A stretch of DNA of 64,000 nucleotides from Kiloniellaceae bacterium (GTDB taxonomy: Bacteria; Pseudomonadota; Alphaproteobacteria; Kiloniellales; Kiloniellaceae). Made by a program: the position numbers and the translations under genes. This document shows, piece by piece, positions 28,197-37,000 of the stretch. The stretch lies in the NCBI GenBank assembly GCA_021776195.1, contig JAJFGK010000081.1, positions 7,497-71,496 on the forward strand. The letters run 5' to 3'. The first letter of the stretch is position 1; every line of letters begins with the position of its first letter. The notes beneath the pieces were generated by a model. It was not told the DNA's origin, searched no databases, and worked only from the letters and a program-made list of their open reading frames with translations.

Positions 28197-30827
28197 TCAG
28201 GATTCCACTGCCACCGATTCCACTGCCACCGATTCCACTGCCCCGGATTGCGCCGCGTCTGGCGGGGCTGTCTCCGATGGCGCCGCTGCGGGCCGGCACG
28301 AGATCCGCTCGATGACCGCGTAGAGGGTCTCCCGGTCGATCGGCTTGGATACGTAGTCGTTCATCCCGCAGGCGAGATAGCGTTCCCGGTCGCCGGTCAT
28401 GGCATTGGCCGTCAGAGCCACGATCGGAATTCCAGCGACCGCGCCGGGCAAGGCACGGATCGCCTCTGTGGCCGCGATTCCATCCATCTGCGGCATCTGG
28501 ATATCCATCAGCACCAGGTCATAGGATCCGCGCATGACCGCGCTCACGGCCTCCAGACCGTTCGCCACCAGATCGTAGCGATGGGGGCTCCTGTCGAGGT
28601 AGCCACGGATCACGGCCTGATTCAGATCGTTGTCCTCGGCGACGAGAATTCGTTGCGCGCGACCCGGATCGTCGGAGGTTTTGGCCGTCTGTTCCGGGGC
28701 GGCGGTGGCCGGCGCCTGGCTTGAGGTCTTAATGGACCGGCAGGACAGAGCGAAGCGAAAGGTCGAGCCCTCGCCGGGTCGGCTATCGAGGTCGATCTCG
28801 CTCCCGAGCAACATTGCCAGTTCCTTGCAGATCGCAAGGCCCAGCCCAGAGCCGCCCTGACGCTGGGCGGGCGACGCGGCGACCTGACTGAACTTCTCGA
28901 ATATCTTATCCTGGTCCTCCTTGGCGATCCCGATGCCGGTATCGGCAACCTCGAAGGTCAGCCTGTGCCGACTTTCACCCAGGTCCTCGCCGATCAGGCG
29001 AACCACGATTTCCCCGCGGTCCGTGAACTTCAGGGCGTTACCGACCAGATTGAAAAGGATCTGGCGAAGCCGCGCCTGATCGCTGACGACAAGACGCGGC
29101 AGATCGCCGGCCCGCTGGTGCCGAAAGGCCAGTCCGCGCGCTTCGATCTGGTCATGCCAGACCGCCTGCAATCCGGCCACGAATTCATCGAGGTCGAACG
29201 GCTGCTCGGCCATTTCCAGCTTGCCGGCCTCGACCTTGGAAAGATCGAGGATGTCGTTGAGCAAGCCGAGCAGCAGTGTGCCGGACTCTTTCATCATCTC
29301 GACGCAGCGCCGTTGCTCAGGCGGCAGACCGCCATCCAAAAGCACATCGGCCATGCCGAGTACACCATTCAGCGGCGTGCGAATGTCGTGGCTCATGTTG
29401 GCCAGGAACTCGGACTTCGCACGGTTCGAAGCCTCGGCCTGCTCCTTGGCCACACAGAGCGCCTGCTCCGCCTCGACCTCCCGGGTGACATCGAGACAGA
29501 TGCCCTGCAACCGCCGCTCGCCGTCCGGCGTCACGGAAAGATTGACCAGGTCGCGAAGCCAAAAGGTTCGTCCGTCGGGGGTCGCCTTTCGATAGACGAC
29601 CGACCGCGCCTGACCGTCCTCCATGACGCTGCGGGCAACGGATTGGAGCAAGACCCGGTCGTCAGGATCGTCTACTTCCGTTCCAACCTCGACTCCCACC
29701 AGATCGCGCTGCACGTTATCGCCGAACAGCCGCCGCGCGCTGGCGCTGATCAAACCGTAGCGTGGCGGATCGCCCCGGGCTTCCCAAACGATCCCCTCGA
29801 TGGCGTCGAGCAACCGCTCGCGCGAATCCTGTACCTGCCCCAGTTGCGCCGTACGTTGCGCGACCTGGGCCTTGACCGCGCCCTTCTGACGCACCAGGAC
29901 AATCAACGCCAAAGTCACCAGCATTGAAATCGCCGATCCGACCAGCTGAACCGAAGTCCCAACGGTGAGGTTGGGGCCATCCCGATAGTCGGGCATGACA
30001 TCCCAGTTCATCTCCCAGTGAGCCTGGCCGTGGGTCGTGCGGATCGTGTAGGTCGCCACCGCCTGACGCGGCGCTACGCCGAGCCCGAAGAGGGTGTGAA
30101 GAACGGCCTCGGCCTTGTCCTCGTTATCTCGTTCGCTGACACGCAGCCGCAGGCCGGAGGGCACTTTCGTGGCCATGAACAGCTCAAGGTACGCAATGAT
30201 ATCGACAAGGGCAAAAACCACGCCCTGGTCGGCCCCATTGGAGGCCGCCACCGCCATCAGCGAATAACGCGAACCGGCATGGCCGAAGCCCGGCCCCACA
30301 ACCGCATCGTAGGGCGTCCGATAGGCGGTTTCCACCACCGTCCGGGTCGCCGGCAGACTGGCAAGATCAGTCCCCAGCAATAGATGATCGTCGGCCTGGG
30401 TTAGGAGGGTGACGGCATAGCTCTCGAAGCGTGCTGGTGCGAGCCGAACCGGTTTGCCCATGGTCAAGAGATCATAACCTCTGACCAGCTCGAAACCCGA
30501 CCGTTCGGAACGCAGCACACGCTGGGCAAATCCCATGGTGGCGAAGTGAAATTCGACCTCCCAATCGCGCTCTACGCTGGCGACGGCTTGGAAGACCTGT
30601 TGATCCACTTCTCTGCCGTTGCGAAACAGCGCAGCGAAGGTGCGCAATCGGGCAGCAGCCTGGTCGACCGCGGCGTAAACGACCTCGGTGGCCCGATTGG
30701 CGTCCTGCTCGGCTTGGCGCAGCCAGGTGTTGCGCGCCGTTTGTTTCATGGCATCGCCAACCAGGAAGGACGCGCCGCAACCTAAAACTATTGCGGCAAG
30801 CACAGCGAGGGCAGTCGAACGATTCAT
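28197..30827 (-). CDS. CHASE-domain hybrid sensor histidine kinase
   Basis: An 876-residue membrane kinase. A TM helix at ~6-25 and another near ~300-320 flank an extracytoplasmic CHASE-type sensor. A PAS-like domain (~345-460) precedes HisKA with the phosphoryl histidine in FLANMSHDIRTPLNGV, and HATPase_c with NLVGNALKFTDRG, DTGIGIAKEDQDKIFEKFSQ and GSGLGLAI. A receiver domain (~725-840, ILVAEDNDLNQAV, LVLMDIQMPQMDG) follows. The last residues are a VAVES repeat from a DNA tandem repeat. No response regulator gene is next to it. The signal is unknown; CHASE domains usually bind small ligands. It lies convergent with tusA, three bases away. Confidence 0.88.
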   Translation of the reverse strand: MNRSTALAVLAAIVLGCGASFLVGDAMKQTARNTWLRQAEQDANRATEVVYAAVDQAAARLRTFAALFRNGREVDQQVFQAVASVERDWEVEFHFATMGFAQRVLRSERSGFELVRGYDLLTMGKPVRLAPARFESYAVTLLTQADDHLLLGTDLASLPATRTVVETAYRTPYDAVVGPGFGHAGSRYSLMAVAASNGADQGVVFALVDIIAYLELFMATKVPSGLRLRVSERDNEDKAEAVLHTLFGLGVAPRQAVATYTIRTTHGQAHWEMNWDVMPDYRDGPNLTVGTSVQLVGSAISMLVTLALIVLVRQKGAVKAQVAQRTAQLGQVQDSRERLLDAIEGIVWEARGDPPRYGLISASARRLFGDNVQRDLVGVEVGTEVDDPDDRVLLQSVARSVMEDGQARSVVYRKATPDGRTFWLRDLVNLSVTPDGERRLQGICLDVTREVEAEQALCVAKEQAEASNRAKSEFLANMSHDIRTPLNGVLGMADVLLDGGLPPEQRRCVEMMKESGTLLLGLLNDILDLSKVEAGKLEMAEQPFDLDEFVAGLQAVWHDQIEARGLAFRHQRAGDLPRLVVSDQARLRQILFNLVGNALKFTDRGEIVVRLIGEDLGESRHRLTFEVADTGIGIAKEDQDKIFEKFSQVAASPAQRQGGSGLGLAICKELAMLLGSEIDLDSRPGEGSTFRFALSCRSIKTSSQAPATAAPEQTAKTSDDPGRAQRILVAEDNDLNQAVIRGYLDRSPHRYDLVANGLEAVSAVMRGSYDLVLMDIQMPQMDGIAATEAIRALPGAVAGIPIVALTANAMTGDRERYLACGMNDYVSKPIDRETLYAVIERISCRPAAAPSETAPPDAAQSGAVESVAVESVAVES
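28200..28244 (+). repeat. 15-bp tandem repeat at kinase C-terminus
   Basis: GATTCCACTGCCACC is repeated about three times (one copy degenerate at the end). On the minus strand it encodes VAVES units at the very end of the hybrid kinase. Such in-frame short repeats can change copy number without shifting the frame. Confidence 0.7.
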
Positions 30828-30932
30828 GAATGTACCTACAGTGGACGCAAAGGACCCCGGGGGAAGGGCGCCCAGTGTAGCGATTGGAAGATTAAGAATG
30901 AATTGAACTCAATCGAAGATATGCGAAGAGAG

Positions 30933-32510
30933 CTAAAAGGTCAGCAATTCAGCCTGTTTGATGTGGGGCAGGTTGCGCACCTGGGCCAGCACCTCGGGCC
31001 CGATCGCCCCGTCGAGCGCAACCAAAGCGATTGCGTCGCCGCCCGGCGCCACGCGGCCCAGGTGAAAGGTGGCGATATTGGCGCCGGCGCCACCCAGCGC
31101 GGTTCCCAGGGCGCCGATGAAGCCGGGGCGATCCTCGTTGGTGATATAGAGCATATGGCCTTCGATCTCCGCCTCCATGGAAATTCCCTTGACCTCGACC
31201 AGCCGGGGTTTGTGGCCGCCAAAGAGGGTCCCCGCCACCGAGCGTTCGCCGCGTTCGGTTTTGACCGTGAGACGGATCAGGGTCTGGTAGTCGCAGTCGC
31301 GGTCATGCCTGATCGAGGACACGGCAATATCGCGCTCGCGGGCGATGACCGGTGCATTCACCATGTTGACCGACTCCAGGATGGGGCGCAGCAGGCCGGT
31401 CAGGGCGATCTGGGTCAGCGGCCGGTGATTGAGCGCCGCCACATCGCCTTCGTACTCGATGGTGACACCCCTGAGGCCGGTGTGCGTGAGCTGCCCGGCG
31501 AAGGACCCGAGCCGCTCGGCGAGGGTCATGTAGGGGCCCAGGTGGGCCGCTTCTTCGGCCGACAGCGAGGGCATGTTGAGGGCATTGGTGACGGCACCGT
31601 CCAGCAGGTAGTCGGAGAGCTGTTCGGCAACCTGGACCGCCACCTTTTCCTGGGCCTCGGCGGTCGCCGCGCCGAGATGGGGGGTCGCCACCACATTGGG
31701 CAGACCGAACAGGGGATTGCTGCGCGCCGGTTCCACTTCGAAGACGTCGAGCGCGGCCCCGGCGACGTGACCGGAGGCCAGGGCTGCCCGCAGATCCTCC
31801 TCGACCACCAGGCCGCCACGCGCGCAGTTGACGATCCGCACACCCGGCTTGGTCTTCGCCAGCGCGACGGCGTCGATCAGTCCCGCCGTCTGCTCATTGA
31901 GCGGCAGATGGAGGGTGATGAAATCGACGGTGGCCAGGAGCTGGTCCAGCTCGACCTTCTCGACCCCCAGATCGACCGCCCGCTCGGGCGACAGATAGGG
32001 GTCATAGGCGCAGACCCGCATCTTGAGACCCTGGGCGCGATTGACCACGACCGATCCGATGTTGCCGCAGCCGATGACACCGAGCCGCTTGCCGGTCAAC
32101 TCGACCCCCATGAAGCGGGATTTCTCCCACTTGCCGGCTTGGGTCGAGCGGTCGGCGGCCGGAATTTGCCGCGCCAGGGCAAAGATCATGGCAATGGCAT
32201 GCTCGGCCGTGGTGATCGCGTTGCCGGTCGGGGTGTTCATCACCACGATGCCGCGCCCGGTCGCCGCCTCGAGGTCGATGTTGTCGATCCCGATACCGGC
32301 GCGGCCCACGACCTTCAGGCGGTCGCAGGCTTCCAGAACCGCCGCCGTGACCTTGGTCGCCGAGCGCACGACCAGACCGTCGCAGTCGCCCAGCGCGTCG
32401 ATGAGCTCGCGCTCGCTGAGGCCGGGGCGAACCTCGACCTCGACCCGGCGTTCGCGGAAGACCTGCTGCGCGCTGTCGCTCATCTTGTCCGCGATCAGTA
32501 CTTTGGGCAT
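30933..32510 (-). CDS. serA: D-3-phosphoglycerate dehydrogenase SerA
   Basis: A 525-residue long-type SerA that makes 3-phosphohydroxypyruvate, the first step of serine synthesis. It has the substrate domain start (MPKVLIADKMSDSA), the Rossmann loop LGVIGCGNIGSVV, NCARGGLVVEEDL with the catalytic arginine, and the histidine in TPHLGAATAEAQEK. The C-terminal half has the intervening ASB domain and a final ACT domain (ITNEDRPGFIGALGTAL) for serine feedback. The ATG at 32510 has GAGGAG upstream. It follows serC by eleven bases and forms the serine operon. Confidence 0.95.
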   Translation of the reverse strand: MPKVLIADKMSDSAQQVFRERRVEVEVRPGLSERELIDALGDCDGLVVRSATKVTAAVLEACDRLKVVGRAGIGIDNIDLEAATGRGIVVMNTPTGNAITTAEHAIAMIFALARQIPAADRSTQAGKWEKSRFMGVELTGKRLGVIGCGNIGSVVVNRAQGLKMRVCAYDPYLSPERAVDLGVEKVELDQLLATVDFITLHLPLNEQTAGLIDAVALAKTKPGVRIVNCARGGLVVEEDLRAALASGHVAGAALDVFEVEPARSNPLFGLPNVVATPHLGAATAEAQEKVAVQVAEQLSDYLLDGAVTNALNMPSLSAEEAAHLGPYMTLAERLGSFAGQLTHTGLRGVTIEYEGDVAALNHRPLTQIALTGLLRPILESVNMVNAPVIARERDIAVSSIRHDRDCDYQTLIRLTVKTERGERSVAGTLFGGHKPRLVEVKGISMEAEIEGHMLYITNEDRPGFIGALGTALGGAGANIATFHLGRVAPGGDAIALVALDGAIGPEVLAQVRNLPHIKQAELLTF

Positions 32511-32521
32511 GGCGCCGCTCC

Positions 32522-33685
32522 TCACAGGGTCTCGTCATGGACGACCGCAAAGGCCCAGTCCAGCCAGGGAAAGAGTGCCTCCAGATCGGATTGCTCCACG
32601 GTCGCGCCGGCCCAGATTCTGAGGCCCGGCGGCGCCGCGCGGTAACTGGCGATATCGTAGGCCGCCGCCGCGTCTTCAAGCTGGCCGGCCAGGGCCTTGC
32701 AGAAGCCGCGCTGGTCGGCCTCGGACAGGGCCATGACCTTGGGATCGACAATCGTCAGGCAGACCGAAGTGGTCGAGCGGGTCTCGGGCCGCGGCGCCAG
32801 ATAATCGATCCAATCGCGGTTCTCGACCCAGTGCGCGATGGCGGCGCTATTGGCCTCGCTGCGCGCGATCAGGGCCGGCAGGCCGCCAATCGACTCGGCC
32901 CAGGCAAGACCGTCCAAGGCATCCTCGACCGCCAGCATCGACGGCGTGTTGATGGTCGCGCCCTCGAAGACCGCGCTGTCGAGGACGCCCTTCTTGGTCA
33001 GGCGAAAGATCTTCGGCAGAGGCCAGGAGGGCTGGTGGGTTTGGAGCCGCGCCAGGGCCCGGGGGCCAAGGGCCAACATGCCGTGCGCGGCCTCGCCGCC
33101 CAGGACCTTCTGCCAGGACCAGGTCACCACGTCGAGCTTGGACCAGGGCAGGTCCATGGCGAAGATCGCCGAGGTGGCATCGCAGATCACCAGGCCCTCC
33201 CTGTCGTCCGCGATCCAATCCCCGTCGGGCAGACGCACGCCCGACGTCGTACCGTTCCAAGCCAGCACCAGGTCGCGGGCGAAGTCCGCCGCCGTCAGGT
33301 CGGGCAGCGCCCCGTAGTCGGCAGCCAGCACTCGAACGTCGTCGAGACGCAAATGGTTTTCAATATCATCGGCCCAGGTCTTGCCAAAGGACTCCCAGGC
33401 CAGAACGTCGACGCCGCGCGGCCCCAGCAGGTTCCACAGCGCCAGCTCCATCGCCCCGGTGTCCGACGCCGGCACGATCGCCAGGCGCCAATCGTCGGGC
33501 AGTCCGGCCAAACGGCGCGAGCGTTCGATCACCGCCTGCAGCCGGGCCTTGCCGCCGGCAGCGCGGTGCGAGCGGCCCAGGTAGGCCCCTTCGAGCACGC
33601 TGGGCGACCAGCCCGGACGCTTGGCGCAGGGGCCGGACGAAAACCGCGGATTCGAGGGTTTGATCGTCGGTTTGACAGGCGCCAT
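32522..33685 (-). CDS. serC: Phosphoserine aminotransferase SerC
   Basis: A 387-residue PLP enzyme of the alphaproteobacterial SerC type (TIGR01365), converting 3-phosphohydroxypyruvate to phosphoserine. It begins [18 protein letters not shown] and has [39 protein letters not shown] and the Schiff-base lysine in [14 protein letters not shown]. It is the first gene of the serine operon. A good sigma-70 promoter (33756-33783) and an inverted repeat (33711-33731) lie just upstream. The start at 33685 has GGAAG nearby. Confidence 0.94.
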   Translation of the reverse strand: MAPVKPTIKPSNPRFSSGPCAKRPGWSPSVLEGAYLGRSHRAAGGKARLQAVIERSRRLAGLPDDWRLAIVPASDTGAMELALWNLLGPRGVDVLAWESFGKTWADDIENHLRLDDVRVLAADYGALPDLTAADFARDLVLAWNGTTSGVRLPDGDWIADDREGLVICDATSAIFAMDLPWSKLDVVTWSWQKVLGGEAAHGMLALGPRALARLQTHQPSWPLPKIFRLTKKGVLDSAVFEGATINTPSMLAVEDALDGLAWAESIGGLPALIARSEANSAAIAHWVENRDWIDYLAPRPETRSTTSVCLTIVDPKVMALSEADQRGFCKALAGQLEDAAAAYDIASYRAAPPGLRIWAGATVEQSDLEALFPWLDWAFAVVHDETL

Positions 33686-33710
33686 GATCGATTGCCACTT
33701 CCAACCGGGG

Positions 33711-33731
33711 CTAGTGGATAGAATCCACTAG
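33711..33731. promoter_or_regulatory. Inverted repeat in serC leader
   Basis: CTAGTGGAT-AGA-ATCCACTAG is a perfect 9-base inverted repeat with a 3-base loop, 26 bases before the serC start and just after the predicted transcription start. It could be a repressor operator or an mRNA hairpin. Confidence 0.55.
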
Positions 33732-33755
33732 GCGATGACTTTCACGCGGGCCGGC

Positions 33756-33783
33756 ACTCTAGCCAAATTGTGCAGTGCGTCAA
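33756..33783 (-). promoter_or_regulatory. Predicted sigma-70 promoter of serC-serA
   Basis: Reading leftward: -35 TTGACG, a 16-base spacer and -10 TAGAGT. Transcription would start near 33749, upstream of the inverted repeat in the serC leader. Confidence 0.55.
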
Positions 33784-34051
33784 ATTGAGGTTCCTGCGGG
33801 CCTTGTCCGCTGTCGAGACCTGCCCAGGGGCAGGATCACAATTCCTGTGACGGCGGTCACTCGACGGCCCAAGGCGAATATGCATATTAGTAGATGGAAG
33901 CCGGGGAGCGGAGTCACGATTTCTCGCTGTCGCCAGCGATGCGTTCTTTGTCGGTTCGCATTTGCGACCGGCGAGGCCCTTCACCCTATCGATGCTCGTG
34001 ATTCCCCAGGTTCCCGGACGATCTTGGGAGAGCGATCAAGGGAGAGCGACG
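33784..34051. other. Upstream region of the giant repeat gene
   Basis: Between the serC promoter and the large repeat gene. It should contain the rightward promoter of that gene, but no convincing hexamer pair was found; TTGCGA and TATCGA near 33961-33993 are spaced too widely. AAGGGAGAG just before 34052 is the ribosome-binding site. No gene or RNA was recognised. Confidence 0.4.
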
Positions 34052-37000
34052 ATGAGCCAAGGACAAGGTCTGAAATCAACATGGGGCGTCGTTGACCCGG
34101 CGAAAGCCGCTTCCGATCCGCAAGCCAAGGCATTCAACCAAAGTTTCAACACCATCATCGGTCCGATGCGCGGCCACGTGGAGTACATGTCGGTCTATGG
34201 ACCGCTGCAACAGTGCACCTCCATGGATGGCAAGTGCGAGAGCCTCTACCAGGCCTATCAGAAGGTCGCCAAGACAATCGATCCGGCCAACGAGGCCAAG
34301 GCGAAGCCCTCGATCGAGAAGGTCATTGCCTCGGCCAAGGAAACGCTGGCCAAGCACAAGGCGACGGTGGCCCAAACCAAGGCCGACCAGGCAGCCTGGG
34401 ACGCAAAGGAACCGCTCTACGCCAAGACGATGGACCGGATCAGCGAGCTGGAGGCCTGGGACGATTCCGCCGCCGGTTTCCTTCAAGCGCTCGGCGACAT
34501 CGATACCAAGGCCAACGAGCGCTGCTGGTCGGAGGCCATTAAGGGCCTCGACAAGCTGGCCGCCGAGGTCGATCCGGCCTACGCCCTATACCTGAAACAA
34601 AAAGAGGCCATGGCGGCCTACGATCAGGAACGGCCGGCCTTCGACGCCGCCTTCGACGCGGCCCAGGCCCATCCCCTGCCCTCGGCGGAGATGACGGGCC
34701 TGGCGGACCAGATCGCCAATCAGCTTCCGGCGATCGACGCCTGCGTCGAGCAGAAGGACTATGTCTCGGCCGTCGATCAACTGACTGCCCTCGGCTCGCC
34801 CCTGAAAGAGCTGCAAGACGCCTTGGCGCGCCACGAGGAGCGCGAGCAGGAATACAACACCCGTCTCGACGCCCTGCAACCGCGGCTGTTGGAGTCCGAG
34901 GTCTGCGAGTTCCCGACCCTGGCGCCGATGCATGAAGAGATCGAGAGCTTCCATTCGCAGATGGAGACGGCCGCCGGCACCGGCGACTTCGAGACCGCGC
35001 TCGGTCATCTGGACGACCTGGAGACAAGGGTCGACGGTTACTTGAGGGCGCTCGAGGAAGAGCGTGCCAAACGCGATGCCTTCGAGCAGCGCGCCGACGA
35101 TCTGGCAGGCCGAGTTCCGGACGAATGCCGCTTCGGCGTTCTGGAACCCCTGCAAAACGATATGCAGGCTGCGCTGGAAGCCGCGCGCGCCGCCGCGACC
35201 GAGGGAGAATTCGATGCCGCGGAAGGCCAGCTCGACACGCTGGAGCAAAACATCGGCAGTTTCGAAACCGAATTGGCGGCGCTGGAGGCCAAGCAGGCGG
35301 AGTACGAGACCGGTCTCGCCGCCCTGCAGCCGCGTCTGTCGGAGACCGAGATCTGCGAGTTCCCCTCCATGGCGTCGCTGCATGAGACCGTCGCCTCCCT
35401 GCAGGGTGAGATGGAAGGATTCGCCGCCGATGGCGACTACGACCGGGCGATCACTTGCCTGGGCGACCTCGAAATCAAGGTCGATGAGTTCTTCCTGGCC
35501 CTGGAGGAGGAGCGCGAGCGGCAACGGCGGCGCGAGGAAATTGAGCAGCGTATTCAAGAGTACGAGGCGCGGATTCCGCAGGAATGCCGCTTCCCCACGC
35601 TGGTGCCGGTCCAGCAAGACCTGGTGGACCTAGTTGGCCAGGCGCGCGACGCCCTGGCGGCTGACGATCTGGACGGCGCGGAGATGATTCTCAATGATCT
35701 GGAGCTGAAGTTCGGCGAGTTCGAGGCCGAGTATGCCGCGCTGGAGGCCAAGCAGACGGAGTACGAATCGCGCCTGGCCGCCATTCAGCCAGGCCTCGCG
35801 GATGCGTCGGATTCCGTGTTTCCCAGTCTGACGGGGCTGCTGGAAGAGGTCGTCGCCCTGCGGGACTGCATGGCGGAAGCCGCCAGTGCCGGCGAGTACG
35901 ACGTGGCGCTGGATCACCTGACCGACCTGGAAATCAAGCTGGCCGAATACCTCGCCCTGCTGGACGAGGAACGCGAGAAGGAGCGCCGCCGCGAGGCCTT
36001 CGAGCAGCGCTACGAAGAGCTCGTGGCGCGGCTGCCGAACGAGTGCCGCTTCCAGACATTGAAGCTCCTGGTGGACAAAATGGAGGAGCTCAAGGGTGTG
36101 GCGCGCAGCGCCGCCGATGTGGAGGACTTCGACCGGGCGGATGTTCATCTCGAGGATCTGGCGACAACAATCGATGAATACGAAACCCGCTACGACGAAC
36201 TGGAAAAAAGGCAAGCCGAGTACGAGACCCGCCTGCCCGGTGTGATTCAACGCTTCGATGCGATCGTGGACTGCGAGTATTCCGAGCTCGCGGACAGTCA
36301 ACAGAGAATGGACCCGCTGCGCAGCGAAATGGAAACCGCGGCGGCGGATGGAAACTTCAGTCATGCGGTCGATCTGCTGTGCGATCTCGAGGCGCTGCTG
36401 ACCGAGATCGAGGAGACCCGCGTAGAGCTCGACGAAAAGCGGGCGGATTACGACGCGCGTCTCCCCGGGCTGACGGATCGCAAATCGCCCTTCGACACCG
36501 TCGAGTTCACCGAACTCGAGGAGCCGGTCGACAAAATGAAGCAGGACTGGAGCGCCATGGAGGCAGCCGCCGGGGGGACCGATTTTCGCCTCGCCGTCAA
36601 GCTCATGGATACCCTGGAGCCCCAGCTCGATGACCTGGAAAAGCGTCTCGCCGAGCTGAAGGCGCTGCGCGACAGGTACGAATCGGCCCTGCAGGATCTG
36701 GCCTCCAGCCTGGCAGACGTCGAGGGCTGCGATCACGCGCTGCTGGCGGACAAGAAGAAGGAAATCCTCGACCTGCGCGACGAGATGGTGGCGCTGGCCG
36801 AGGCGACCGACTTCGAAGCGGCCCTGGAGAAGGTCGAACCCCTGAAGGAGAAGATCGCGGCCTTTGCCAAGCTCGAAGAGCTGCGCGAGGAATATGAACG
36901 GCGCCACGAGCTGGTGGCCCCGAGGGTCGAGGCGGCCAAGGCGATCACCTACAAATCGCTCGCCGACGACGTCAAGGAGGTCACCGATCTCTACGGCAAG

